A stretch of DNA of 50,897 nt from Clostridia bacterium (GCA_017410455.1 JAFQQT010000059.1:1-50897), one strand, 5' to 3'; shown: positions 40,973 through 49,721, counted from the stretch's first letter. Made by a program: numbers and translations. The notes: generated by a model from the letters alone, not told the origin.

Positions 40973-41285
40973 CTCCCTCAGTCACCGCGCAGGCGCGGCG
41001 ACAGCTCCCTCGGGGAGGGAGCCTTTGCGAGGAGGGCAGCTTGAGCTGCCTTGAACGGACTCCCTCAGTCATCCCGCAGGCGCGGCGACAGCTCCCTCGG
41101 GGAGGGAGCCTTTGCGAGGAGGGCAGCTTGCGCTGCCTTGAATGGACTCCCTCAGTCATCCCGCAGGCGGGATGCCAGCTCCCTCGGGGAGGGAGCCTTT
41201 GCGAGGAGGGCAGCTTGAGCTGCCTTGAACGGACTCCCTCAGTCACCGCGCAGGCGCGGCGGCAGCTCCCTCGGGGAGGGAGCCT
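40971..41285. repeat. Array of three full and one partial 87-bp palindromic repeats
   Basis: Units start with GACTCCCTCAGTC at 40971, 41058, 41145 and 41232, an exact 87-base period; the fourth stops after 54 bases. The first unit begins inside the coaX stop codon. Each full unit has three hairpins: a variable one, GCTCCCT/AGGGAGC, and GGCAGCTT(G/C)GCTGCC-like. The array would end the coaX message as structured RNA. Confidence 0.93.
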
Positions 41286-41301
41286 GGGGAACGCGCCGTA
41301 G

Positions 41302-41320
41302 GGGCGACCATCGGTCGCCC
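41302..41320. repeat. GGGCGACC/GGTCGCCC hairpin element
   Basis: An eight-base perfect stem with a three-base loop, preceded by ACGCGCCGTAGG. A second ACGCGCCGCAGGGG start occurs near 41451. Such elements are scattered in many clostridial genomes. Confidence 0.6.
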
Positions 41321-41350
41321 GCCATGCTGCGGTCCAGGTGTGCCGCAGGA

Positions 41351-41398
41351 GACCCCTCTCAGTCAGCTTCGCTGACAGCTCTCCCGAAGGGCGAGCCC
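41351..41398. repeat. Shorter palindromic repeat (CCTCTCAGTCAGC type)
   Basis: CTCTCAGTCAGC/GCTGAC stem followed by GCTCTCCC/GGGCGAGC. It has the same plan as the 87-bp family but a different sequence. The rest of the 560-base coaX-hom gap shows no gene. Confidence 0.7.
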
Positions 41399-41532
41399 TT
41401 TGGCCGGAGCGTTGTGGCGATGGCTTGCCAATGGGGAGTGCCTGAGGAACGCGCCGCAGGGGAGGGGCTTGCCCATCCCGCACCCGCGGCCATCGATTGA
41501 ATTTGCCCCCAACAAAAACGGAGGTTAAACGT

Positions 41533-42810
41533 ATGAAGGATGTAGTGATCGGATTCCTGGGCTGCGGCAATGTGGGCGGCGGCGTGTGGAAGCTGCTGGA
41601 GGGATTCCAGAAGGAACTGGCGCACCGCGATAACCTGAGCATCCGCGTCAAGCGCGTGCTCGTGCGCGACGTGAACAAGGCCCGCACCTGCGCCGTGCCC
41701 CGCGAGCTGCTGACCACGGACGTGAACGACGTGATCAACGATCCGGAGATCAGCATCGTTGTGGAATTCATGGGCGGCGAGCAGCCGGCGACGGAATACA
41801 TGATCCGCGCCCTGCGCGCGGGCAAGACGGTGGTGACGGCCAACAAGGTGGCTGTGGCGCTCAACTGGCACCGTCTGCAGGCTGCCGCGCAGGAGCATGG
41901 CGTTGGCCTGTACTATGAGGCCAGCGTCTGCGGCGCCATCCCCATCATCGATACCCTCAACCACTCCCTGCAGGCCAACCGCATCCAGTATCTGATGGGC
42001 ATTATCAACGGCACCACCAACTACATCCTCTCCCGCATGTATGAGAAGGGCGAGGATTACTCCGCCGTGCTGGAGGATGCCAAGCGCCTGGGCCTGGCCG
42101 AACCCAATCCCGCCAGCGATGTGGAGGGCTACGACGCGGCCTACAAGCTGTCCATCATGTCCAGCCTGGCCTTCCATGCCCGCGTGCCCTTCTCCAAGGT
42201 GTATGTGGAGGGCATCACCAGGGTGACGGCCATGGACATCGCCTGCGGCAAGGAGATGGGCTATGTGCTCAAGCTCCTGGCCATTGCCAAGCGCGACGGG
42301 GATAACATCGAGGTGCGCGTGCACCCCACCTTCCTGCCTGGCAGCCATCCGCTGGCGCAGGTCAACGGCAGCTTCAACGCCGTGTATCTGAAGGGACACG
42401 CCTGCCAGGAGATGATGCTGCAGGGCCGCGGTGCGGGCGATATGCCCACGGCCTCTGCGGTGGTGGGGGACATCATCCACGCCTCCGTGGCGGATGTGCA
42501 TGTGCATCCCACCTTCGCCAACACCCCGGACGCCGACGCCATCCTCACCTTTGAGGACAACTGGACCAGCCGCTACTTCGTGCGCATCTCCGCTGTGGAT
42601 AAGCCCGGCGTGCTGGCCAAGGTGGCCGGCTGGTTTGCCAAGGAGAACGTGTCCATCGCCACCATGATGCAGAAGGGCAGCGTGGAGGAAGGCCGCGTGC
42701 CGCTGATCTTCATCACCCACGAGGCGTCGGAGAAGGCCATGCAGGCTGCGCTGGCTGCCTTCGATCCTCAGATCTGCACGGTGGACAGCATGATCCGCGT
42801 GGAGAAGTGA
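41533..42810 (+). CDS. hom: Homoserine dehydrogenase
   Basis: 425 residues from the ATG at 41533, eight bases after GGAGG. It reduces aspartate semialdehyde to homoserine for threonine and methionine synthesis. The NAD(P)-binding loop is GFLGCGNVGGGVWKLL; TVVTANKVAVA, NGTTNYILSRM and PASDVEGYDAAYKLSIMSS follow as in the family. A C-terminal ACT domain (about 348-420: YFVRISAVDKPGVLAKVAGW) suggests feedback control by threonine. No other pathway gene is adjacent. Confidence 0.97.
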   Translation: MKDVVIGFLGCGNVGGGVWKLLEGFQKELAHRDNLSIRVKRVLVRDVNKARTCAVPRELLTTDVNDVINDPEISIVVEFMGGEQPATEYMIRALRAGKTVVTANKVAVALNWHRLQAAAQEHGVGLYYEASVCGAIPIIDTLNHSLQANRIQYLMGIINGTTNYILSRMYEKGEDYSAVLEDAKRLGLAEPNPASDVEGYDAAYKLSIMSSLAFHARVPFSKVYVEGITRVTAMDIACGKEMGYVLKLLAIAKRDGDNIEVRVHPTFLPGSHPLAQVNGSFNAVYLKGHACQEMMLQGRGAGDMPTASAVVGDIIHASVADVHVHPTFANTPDADAILTFEDNWTSRYFVRISAVDKPGVLAKVAGWFAKENVSIATMMQKGSVEEGRVPLIFITHEASEKAMQAALAAFDPQICTVDSMIRVEK

Positions 42811-42828
42811 CGCAAAGGCGTTGAGTAT

Positions 42829-42861
42829 GGCGCAGGGACTGCGGTTTCTGCGCCCTTTCTG
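42829..42861 (+). terminator. Probable terminator after hom
   Basis: A seven-base stem (GGCGCAG 42829-42835 with CTGCGCC 42848-42854) followed by CTTTCTG. Weak T run. Confidence 0.5.
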
Positions 42862-42904
42862 TAGCATGATGGCTGCGCGCTGGTGCGGCTGAGGAGGTGA
42901 CCCC

Positions 42905-43144
42905 ATGCGTGAGGTGAAGGTGCACGGCGTGTACCGGCATTTCAAGGGGCGGTTCTATATTGTGGAGGGCATTGCCAGGCATTCCGAGGATGGCACGGCC
43001 TATGTGGTGTATCGCCAGCTCTACGGCGAAGGCGGCCTGTGGGTGCGTCCGCTGGAGATGTTCCTGGAGCCGGTGGACCGGGCGAAGTACCCGGACTGCC
43101 TGCAGGAGTACCGGTTTGAGCTGGTGGAGGCATCCCCGGACTGA
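42905..43144 (+). CDS. DUF1653 protein
   Basis: 79 residues, ATG at 42905 with GAGGAGG upstream. The sequence GVYRHFKGRFYIVEGIARHS and the later GGLWVRPLEMF are the family signature. A small all-beta cytoplasmic protein of unknown function. 36 bases separate it from the nitroreductase gene. Confidence 0.9.
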   Translation: MREVKVHGVYRHFKGRFYIVEGIARHSEDGTAYVVYRQLYGEGGLWVRPLEMFLEPVDRAKYPDCLQEYRFELVEASPD

Positions 43145-43180
43145 TCGACTTGGCGGATTCTCCGCCGGAAAGGCAAGCAT

Positions 43181-43912
43181 ATGTTCAGGATGCTCAGCGA
43201 TATGATCCTGCGCCGCCGCTCGGTGCGCAGCTACACCACCGATGCGGTTGATGAGGCCGTGCTGGCGGAGATCACTGCTTTCGTGGCGGGCCTGAAGCCC
43301 CTGTTCCCGGAGGCTGCGCCGGAAGCCCGCATCATCTCCACGAAGGAAGCGGTCTTCCTGCAGAAGTGGCATAACCCGCAGTTCTTCGTCTTCTACGCCC
43401 CGGCGACGGAGGAGGGCCTGCTCAACGTGGGCTTCATGTACCAGCAGCTGGACCTGTACCTGCAATCAAAGGGGCTGGGAACCTGCTGGGTGGGCCTGGG
43501 TGCGCCGGCGGATGCGGTCCACAAGCCGCCCCAGGGCATGAAGCTGGCGGTGATGATGGCCTTCGGGCATCCGGACAATGTGCCGGAGCGGTCGGGGGAG
43601 ACGGACTTCCGCCGACATAAGATGGCGGACATCACCGACGTCCCTGACGGCCGTCTCGAACCCGCCCGCCTGGCTCCTTCGGCCACCAACAGCCAGCCCT
43701 GGGCCTTTCTCCACGAGGGAGACACGATCCACGTCTACCGCGAGAAGCTCGCCCTCATCAAGGCCCGCACCCATGGCCGCATGAACCAGATCGACATGGG
43801 CATCATGCTGGCGCACCTGTATGTCTGCCATCCGGAGACCTTCCGCTTTGAGCGCAGGGAGGCGCATCCGGAGAAGGCTGCGTACCTCTATATCGGCAGC
43901 GTGACGCTGTGA
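43181..43912 (+). CDS. Nitroreductase-family protein (TM1586-like)
   Basis: 243 residues. It starts with the FMN-binding signature LRRRSVRSYTTDAV and has QQLDLYLQSKGLGTCWVGLG in the middle and LAPSATNSQPWAFLHEGD in the second half. It is a tandem two-lobed form in which one chain carries both halves of the usual dimer, as in the TM1586-type group. An NAD(P)H- and flavin-dependent reductase is expected; the natural substrate is unknown. Confidence 0.88.
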   Translation: MFRMLSDMILRRRSVRSYTTDAVDEAVLAEITAFVAGLKPLFPEAAPEARIISTKEAVFLQKWHNPQFFVFYAPATEEGLLNVGFMYQQLDLYLQSKGLGTCWVGLGAPADAVHKPPQGMKLAVMMAFGHPDNVPERSGETDFRRHKMADITDVPDGRLEPARLAPSATNSQPWAFLHEGDTIHVYREKLALIKARTHGRMNQIDMGIMLAHLYVCHPETFRFERREAHPEKAAYLYIGSVTL

Positions 43913-43928
43913 TGTGCCCCGAAAAACA

Positions 43929-43972
43929 ACACGCGCCCCGTCCGGCATGATGAACCGGGCGGGGCGCGTTTG
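43929..43972. terminator. Bidirectional terminator
   Basis: A ten-base stem (ACGCGCCCCG with CGGGGCGCGT) enclosing CCGG/CCGG. T-rich on both sides (GTTTG on plus, TGTTGTTTTT on minus). It ends the nitroreductase and second CotH gene transcripts. Confidence 0.85.
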
Positions 43973-43978
43973 CGTGCC

Positions 43979-45940
43979 TTACTCGAACACGGCAGTCAGG
44001 GTGATCCTGCGGGAGAAGGTGAAGGTGGTGGTTTCGGCGGTGGGATCTTCCACCTGGCCGTAGCTGCTGGAGACCTCCCAGCCAACGAAGTGCATGCCCT
44101 CGGCAGGAACGGCGGTCACTGTGATGCCGAACTCGGTGAAGTACTTCAGCGAGGTGGTCCGCGTCAGGGGGATCTCGTCACGGCCGTTGATGATCACCGA
44201 GCCTTCGCCCTTGATCTTCAGGGTGACATTCACCGCGTCGGAAAGCTCGAAGGCGTTCTCGACGATGTCGAGGAAGGAATTGTAGCGGCCATCGAAGTAG
44301 CGGCGGATGTTGCTCAGGTTGTTGGAAAAGTGGTTGTCGGGGTTCCAGGTGACCCACTGGGGGCCGAAGCGGCGCAGGGTATCGGCCTGGTAGGGCTTGT
44401 ACCACTTGGTCATCTCCGTCAGCAGGCTGCCGGTGCGGTTCTTGTTGAAGTAGAGGTTGCGGATGTCGCAGCAGGCGTTGACGAACTCGGCCAGGAACTC
44501 ATCGCTCTGCACCAGGGAGTTGAAGAGCAGCGCAGGGTGGCGCCCCTGGTAGTCCGTGCCGGTGAGAACGGGCAGGAGGTTATCCACATTGAAGGTTTCG
44601 CCGCCATCATAGATGCCGGAGGAATAGTCGGTGTCGTAGAGCATCATGCGCCAGCGGCCGTCGGCGTAGGGGGAGCTGTCGTCGGGCTCGCGGACGCGCC
44701 ACATCTGCCAGTTGTTGTTCTGGAAGGGGCCGTCCTCGTTGCCGATGTAGAACTGCAGGGCGCAGTAATCCGCAAAGGAGCCCATGTCCAGCATTTCGGA
44801 GGCTTCGGCGTACCTGGCGGGATCGGCCATGTCGGAGTAGGCGATGAAGTCGAGCATCTCGTCGAAGAGAGCGATGTCCTCCTCCTCGCCATCGTCCACC
44901 TCGCCCACCTTGACGGTGATGACATTGTTGTTGTCGATGCCGTAGTGGTAGTCGATGTAGTTGTCCGTGTACTCCTCGTTGAGGGTGTACAGGCCCCAGT
45001 ATTCGCCGTTGATGAAGGCGATGACGGGCAGGTTGGCGGCGGTTTCAAAGCGCATGCCCTCGGCCAGGCGCTGGATGTAGGGGTCGCGGATCTTGCCGAA
45101 GTCGCAGTCGTTGCCGCCATTGCGCAGGGTGAAGGACTTGTACTTCTCCAGGAGCTTGCCGTCGGTCTCGCGATAGTTGTCGGGGAAGATGGCGAACTTG
45201 ACGTTCTTCTCGCCGTAATCGGCGCGGGCGATGAGGCGCAGGGACTTCTGGTTGTTGCCGCGGGACGCGCCGCCCTTGATGCGCACGCCCATGTCCTGCG
45301 TGAAGCCCTCGCTGCCATCGCCGGGCAGGAAGGTGACGGTGACGGAGCGCTCCCAGTCGCTGCCGCGCTGGGTGTAGTTGCCCTGACCCTGCCAGGCTTC
45401 GAAGGCCTCGGTCTGCTCCTTGACCCACTCATCGTAGTACTTGCCGGTGACGTAGATGCCCGTTTCGTAATCGAAGAGGTCGAAGGGATCGATGGCCAGG
45501 AGCATGATGGCCGTGTCGCCGTAAAGCTCCTGACGGTCGTAGCCGATGAAGTAGGTGCCGCTGACCACGGCGCTCCTGTCGCCATTGGGGTAAATGGCGA
45601 TGGCGCGGATGATGTGGGCAGAGGGGAAATCCTGCTGGGGCACCCACGTTTCGCCCAGGGTGATGCCGGTGATGTCGCTCAGCGGGTCATCCTTGTTGGT
45701 GGTCCACATCAGGGTGATGGTGCCATCGTAGAGGGCATCGGTCTCATCGGGGATGGAACCGTCGGTGGTGTAGTAGATCTTTGCGCCCTTGATATCGCAG
45801 CTCATCTCCAGAGGCATGGGGGCATCGTAGAAGCCGCTCTCCAGGCTGAGGACGACGTCGCCCCTGTCCGCCATGGCGGGGGTGCAGGCGAGCAGGCAGA
45901 GCACGAGGAGGATGGGCAGGCAGCGGATCAGCTTATTCAT
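43979..45940 (-). CDS. CotH-kinase-family surface protein (copy B)
   Basis: 653 residues. The signal sequence ends LLVLCLLACTPAMA; Cys19 could be a lipidation site or the chain may be cut after AMA. Next a chitobiase-type domain (25-about 110: LESGFYDAPMPLEM, AKIYYTTDGSIP), then the CotH kinase domain (about 150-560: MGVRIKGGASRGNNQKSLRL, YWGLYTLNEEYTDNYIDYHY, MMLYDTDYSSG). At the end is an InlB-type beta-repeat-like domain (about 570-653: TVTAVPAEGMHFVGWEV). CotH proteins phosphorylate protein Ser residues, so a secreted kinase acting on surface proteins is possible. The start codon lies 10 bases after copy A's stop, with its ribosome binding site overlapping that stop. Confidence 0.9.
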   Translation of the reverse strand: MNKLIRCLPILLVLCLLACTPAMADRGDVVLSLESGFYDAPMPLEMSCDIKGAKIYYTTDGSIPDETDALYDGTITLMWTTNKDDPLSDITGITLGETWVPQQDFPSAHIIRAIAIYPNGDRSAVVSGTYFIGYDRQELYGDTAIMLLAIDPFDLFDYETGIYVTGKYYDEWVKEQTEAFEAWQGQGNYTQRGSDWERSVTVTFLPGDGSEGFTQDMGVRIKGGASRGNNQKSLRLIARADYGEKNVKFAIFPDNYRETDGKLLEKYKSFTLRNGGNDCDFGKIRDPYIQRLAEGMRFETAANLPVIAFINGEYWGLYTLNEEYTDNYIDYHYGIDNNNVITVKVGEVDDGEEEDIALFDEMLDFIAYSDMADPARYAEASEMLDMGSFADYCALQFYIGNEDGPFQNNNWQMWRVREPDDSSPYADGRWRMMLYDTDYSSGIYDGGETFNVDNLLPVLTGTDYQGRHPALLFNSLVQSDEFLAEFVNACCDIRNLYFNKNRTGSLLTEMTKWYKPYQADTLRRFGPQWVTWNPDNHFSNNLSNIRRYFDGRYNSFLDIVENAFELSDAVNVTLKIKGEGSVIINGRDEIPLTRTTSLKYFTEFGITVTAVPAEGMHFVGWEVSSSYGQVEDPTAETTTFTFSRRITLTAVFE

Positions 45941-45950
45941 CGGTTGCTCC

Positions 45951-47891
45951 TTATTCGTAGACCGCCTCGAGGGTGAGGGCGGCGTCGAGGTTGATGGTGA
46001 TGCAGGGGGAGGCGGGATCGGCGATGCTTCCGCCGGCAGCGTCCCAGCGGACGAAGGCCTTGCCCTCCGGCGGGACGGCCTGGAGGGTGATCTGGCTGCC
46101 GGGGAAGTAACTCAGCACGTTCTCGCCCGAAAGGGGAACGTCGCCACGGTTGTTGAGGATGACCTGCCCCTGGCCGCAGCGGATGCTGAGGCTCACCGGG
46201 TCGGGCAGATCCAGCGCCTGCTGCATCAGGGGCAGGAAGGCGTTGTAGCGGCTGGTGAAGAAGTCGTTGAGGTAAGCGATCTGTGTGGTGATGTATTCGT
46301 GGATGTCCCACAAGGCCCATTCAGGGCCGAAGCGGCGGAAGGTGTCGGGCAGGGCGGGGCGGTATTGGGCGGAAATCTGCCTGAGCAATGCGGTGGCGCG
46401 GTCGGGGCGGAAGTAGAGGTTCCGCACGTCGCACAGGGCCCGGGCGAACTCCTCCCGGAAGGCCTCGCTCTCCAGCAGGGAGATCAGCACCCGCGCCGGG
46501 TGCCGCCACTGGTAGCCCTCGCCGGTGATGACAGGGGTCAGGTTGTCCACGTCGTAGCTGGCGCCGTCGGTGTACAGGCCGGCGGTGTTGTCCACGTCAT
46601 AGACCATCCAGCGCCAGCGGCCGTCGGCCCAGGGGGATGTTTCGTCCGGCTCGCGCACGCGCCACACCTGCCAGTTGCTGTTCTGCAGGTGGCTGTCCAG
46701 GTTGAGGATGTAGAGCTGGTAGGCGGTGTAGTCCGCAAAGGAGCCCATGTCCATCAGCGTGCAGGCATGGGCGTAGACTTCCGGGTCGCTCATGTCGCCG
46801 TTGATGATGAAGTCGAAGGCGCTGCGGAACAGCTCGATATCCTCCGCCTCGCCATCCTCGATGGCCTGGCACTTCACGGTGATCACATTGTCGTGATCGA
46901 TGCCGTAGTGGTACTCGATGTACTGATCGGTGTACTCCTCCGTGAGGGTGTACAGGCCCCAGTATTCGCCGTTGATGAAGCAGATGACGGGCTGGGCGGC
47001 GGCGGTTTCAAAGCGCAGGCCATCCCCGGAAACCATCTGCTGCAGATAGGGGTCGCGGATGGTGGCAAAGCCGTTGTCGTTGCTGCCGTTGCGCAGGGTG
47101 AAGGACTTGTACTGGCTGACCTGCGCGCCATCGGTGGTGTTGTTGTCAGGGAAGATGGGGTAGTCCACGCTTTTTTCGCCGTAGCTCTTGCGGGCGATGA
47201 GGCGCAGGGACTTCTGGTTGCTGTTGCGCGAGGAGCTGCCCTTGATGCGCACGCCCATGTCCTGCGTGAAGCCCTCGCCTTGGGCGGTCAGGTAGGTGAC
47301 GGTGACCGCGCGCTCCCACTCCTGGCCGCGCTGGGTGTAGTTGCCCTGGCCGCGCCAGACGGGGTAATCCTCCGGCTGGGTGGCGACCCAGTCGTCAAAG
47401 ACCTTGCCGCATACGTAGATGCCCCGCTCGTAGTCGAACAGGTCGCCGGGATCCATGGCCAGCATCACCACGGGCAGATTGCCGTAGAGGGCCTGGCGGT
47501 TGCAGTCCACGAAGTACGTGCCGCTCACCACGGGACCCACCGTGCCATCCTCCGCCACGATGGCTGCGCGGATGATGTGCCCGGAGGGGAAGTCCTCTGT
47601 GGGCACGAAGGCGTCGCCCAGGCGGATGCCGGTGATGTGGCTGAGCTCGTCGTACTCGTTGGCCAGGTAGCCCAGATCGATGGGGCCGGTGACGGGCGTG
47701 CTGTCGGCGGTGGGGGTTGTGCCGTCGGTGGTATAGACGATGCGTGCACCCTCCGGGCCGGTGATGTTCAGGGTGATGGGTGCGTCGTAGAAGCCGCTGG
47801 GCAGGGACAGCTCCGGCGCCGGGGGCTCCTGCGCCAGGGCGGGCAGGAGGAACAGCGTCAGCGTCAGCAGCAGAGGAAGAAGTCTTCTCAT
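45951..47891 (-). CDS. CotH-kinase-family surface protein (copy A)
   Basis: 646 residues from the ATG at 47891 (CAGGAG upstream). Signal peptide MRRLLPLLLTLTLFLLPALA without a lipobox. Same order as copy B: chitobiase-type domain (LSLPSGFYDAPITLNI, ARIVYTTDGTTP), CotH kinase domain (MGVRIKGSSSRNSNQKSLRL, YWGLYTLTEEYTDQYIEYHY, MVYDVDNTAG) and a C-terminal InlB-type domain (ITLQAVPPEGKAFVRWD). The two copies are clearly tandem paralogues at perhaps half identity. First gene of the pair, with its own promoter. Confidence 0.9.
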   Translation of the reverse strand: MRRLLPLLLTLTLFLLPALAQEPPAPELSLPSGFYDAPITLNITGPEGARIVYTTDGTTPTADSTPVTGPIDLGYLANEYDELSHITGIRLGDAFVPTEDFPSGHIIRAAIVAEDGTVGPVVSGTYFVDCNRQALYGNLPVVMLAMDPGDLFDYERGIYVCGKVFDDWVATQPEDYPVWRGQGNYTQRGQEWERAVTVTYLTAQGEGFTQDMGVRIKGSSSRNSNQKSLRLIARKSYGEKSVDYPIFPDNNTTDGAQVSQYKSFTLRNGSNDNGFATIRDPYLQQMVSGDGLRFETAAAQPVICFINGEYWGLYTLTEEYTDQYIEYHYGIDHDNVITVKCQAIEDGEAEDIELFRSAFDFIINGDMSDPEVYAHACTLMDMGSFADYTAYQLYILNLDSHLQNSNWQVWRVREPDETSPWADGRWRWMVYDVDNTAGLYTDGASYDVDNLTPVITGEGYQWRHPARVLISLLESEAFREEFARALCDVRNLYFRPDRATALLRQISAQYRPALPDTFRRFGPEWALWDIHEYITTQIAYLNDFFTSRYNAFLPLMQQALDLPDPVSLSIRCGQGQVILNNRGDVPLSGENVLSYFPGSQITLQAVPPEGKAFVRWDAAGGSIADPASPCITINLDAALTLEAVYE

Positions 47892-47925
47892 GGCGGTCGC
47901 TCCTGTGATGCATATTGTATACATT

Positions 47926-47954
47926 ATTATCCCACGCAAGGGGGTGGGTGTCAA
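47926..47954 (-). promoter_or_regulatory. SigA promoter of the CotH operon
   Basis: On the minus strand TTGACA (47949-47954), a 17-base spacer and GATAAT (47926-47931). It starts just past the AadA-like gene's stop. Confidence 0.8.
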
Positions 47955-47998
47955 TGGTAAGAGCGGCCGGAGAGTGCGCGATTTTTGCCAGATTCCGG

Positions 47999-48760
47999 TC
48001 ATTCCTTGCGCTGGGCGATCAGCTGATGCATCATGGCGGAGAATGCCGCCAGCTGCGCGGGGGCGTCAAGGCTGCCGCCGGAGCGGTAAGCAGCCAGCGC
48101 ATCCTGCAGCAGGGGGTGAAATGCCTGCGGCAGATGCCGCAGCCCCCATTGCCCGCCCTGCGCCTTGGAGAGGATAGCGCCATCGGTCAGGAAGGCCAGC
48201 ACGCGGCAGAGGTTCAGGGTGAAGTAGACGGGGTTCTGGTGGATGTCGGCCTCCGCGCAGGCCACGTCGGCCAGGATGCTGTCCACATAGCAGGCGCGGG
48301 GTACGGGGGCGAAGACCTGCGCCACCGGCGGGCCGTACAGCGGGAAGCCCACATGGTGCAGCACGGTGAAGTGGGCCGCCAGATCGGGGTCAATGCCGTT
48401 CATTTCGCGGCAGTAGGCGGTCAGATCCGCCTCCGCGCGGGCCTTGTGGGCGTTCGAGAAGTGCAGCTCAAAGGGCGTGGGGTGGGTGAAACGGGCGCAG
48501 TGCTCCGCCAGAACGACGCTCATCTCCAAGCCCTTGGGCGGCGCATCCGGCGTGAGCTCAAGCAGGGTGCGGATGAGCGCCTCCTTCTCGGCCTGCGTCA
48601 GGGGCGCATCGGCAACGCACAGGAAGTCGATATCCCCCGTTTCCCACGTGAAGCATCCGAAGGCGATGGAGCCGTGGACGTAGAAGCCGGTCAGCTTGTT
48701 GCCGAGGATGGCGCGGTATGCGTCGCAGACGCGGTGCAGCAGGGTTATTTCACGTTCCAT
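47999..48760 (-). CDS. AadA-like nucleotidyltransferase (DUF4111 type)
   Basis: 253 residues. The nucleotidyltransferase motif is VHGSIAFGCFTWETGDIDFL (GS...DID). A helical C-terminal domain (about 150-250, with NPVYFTLNLCRVLAFLTDG) matches the aminoglycoside adenylyltransferase fold. It overlaps the EamA gene by 11 bases, so translation is coupled. Chromosomal members of this family are common in Clostridia and often do not give resistance; a spectinomycin- or streptomycin-modifying role cannot be excluded. Confidence 0.85.
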   Translation of the reverse strand: MEREITLLHRVCDAYRAILGNKLTGFYVHGSIAFGCFTWETGDIDFLCVADAPLTQAEKEALIRTLLELTPDAPPKGLEMSVVLAEHCARFTHPTPFELHFSNAHKARAEADLTAYCREMNGIDPDLAAHFTVLHHVGFPLYGPPVAQVFAPVPRACYVDSILADVACAEADIHQNPVYFTLNLCRVLAFLTDGAILSKAQGGQWGLRHLPQAFHPLLQDALAAYRSGGSLDAPAQLAAFSAMMHQLIAQRKE

Positions 48761-49649
48761 GGGATGCCTCCTGTTCTGTGGCGGCGCTGTCGAGGGGGGT
48801 CAGGACCGTCGCGAGGATCATTATCGCCAGCGCAGCAAAGAAGAGCGCTCCGGGCCATTGCCGGAAGATGAGCAGCGACAGCAGCACGCCGATGAAGGGC
48901 GCGGCGGCATAGTAGGCGCTGGTGCGGGCTGCACCGAGGTAGCGCTGGGCGTACACATAGAAGAAGATGCTCAGCCCGTAGGCCACAAAGCCCAGCCCCA
49001 GCGCGGGCAGCGCCAGATGGGCGGGCGGCAGCGCCTCCCCGGCAATGAGCGCGACGATGAGCGCCCCCGTGCCGGAACCGAAGCCCTTCACCACAACGAT
49101 CTGCTGGGGGTCGGCGCCGGAAAGCGTGCGGGTGCAGTTGTTCTCCAGCCCCCAGCAGCAACAGGCCAGCAGCACATACACCGAGCCTGTGGAGAGGGAC
49201 AGGTGGGATGCATCCTCGATGGACAGCATCGCGCTGGACAGCACGATCAGCCCGATGGCCAGCCACAGCCGCCGGCTGATCCGCTCCCGGAAAAGGAGGA
49301 GCGCGATGAGCGAGGTGGCGACGATCTCGAAGTTGTTCAGCAGCGATGCATTTTCCGGGCTGGTGCGGCTGATGCCCAGCATCAGCAGGATCGGTGCGGC
49401 AATATCCAGCGCGATCATGCCGGCCACATAGGGCAGGTCGTGCCGGGACAGGGGCTTCTCCCTGCTGGCGTGTCCGGATGCGCGGCGGACGAGCCCCAGG
49501 ATGAGCATCCCCAGCCCTGCGCCCAGGTACAGGCAGGCGGCCATCATCGAGGGCGGCACGTCCTGCAGCAGGAGCTTCGACAGAGGCGCGTTGAGCGCAT
49601 AGAGCGCCGCAGCCAGCAACGCGGAGAGAGGCGCGAATCGTGTTTTCAT
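48750..49649 (-). CDS. EamA-family (DMT) transporter
   Basis: 299 residues from the ATG at 49649. Ten hydrophobic spans in two EamA halves (LNAPLSKLLLQDVPPSMMAA in the first, SVYVLLACCCWGLENNCTRT in the second). Members export or take up metabolites; the substrate is unknown. It has its own promoter and is coupled to the nucleotidyltransferase gene. Confidence 0.9.
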   Translation of the reverse strand: MKTRFAPLSALLAAALYALNAPLSKLLLQDVPPSMMAACLYLGAGLGMLILGLVRRASGHASREKPLSRHDLPYVAGMIALDIAAPILLMLGISRTSPENASLLNNFEIVATSLIALLLFRERISRRLWLAIGLIVLSSAMLSIEDASHLSLSTGSVYVLLACCCWGLENNCTRTLSGADPQQIVVVKGFGSGTGALIVALIAGEALPPAHLALPALGLGFVAYGLSIFFYVYAQRYLGAARTSAYYAAAPFIGVLLSLLIFRQWPGALFFAALAIMILATVLTPLDSAATEQEASHGT

Positions 49650-49682
49650 GACAGACCTCACAACGGGATGGAATCGCTTTCC

Positions 49683-49711
49683 AGTATAGCACAGGGCGAG
49701 CTGTGGCGCAA
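49683..49711 (-). promoter_or_regulatory. SigA promoter of the EamA/AadA-like operon
   Basis: On the minus strand TTGCGC (49706-49711), a 17-base spacer and TATACT (49683-49688). Confidence 0.78.
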
Positions 49712-49721
49712 TAAACGCCGT

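Noticed and set aside
40971-41285. CRISPR array
   Set aside because: The repeat is 87 bases with no unique spacers, contains several hairpins and has no cas genes nearby.
40969-41301. Possible protein of repeated 29-residue units (TPSVIPQARRQLPRGG...)
   Set aside because: The 87-base repeat is a multiple of three, so any open frame repeats too. The start overlaps the coaX stop and the sequence is explained by hairpins.
47999-48760. Acquired antibiotic-resistance gene
   Set aside because: GC content and codon use match the neighbours, no mobile element adjoins it, and the family includes many non-resistance chromosomal members.
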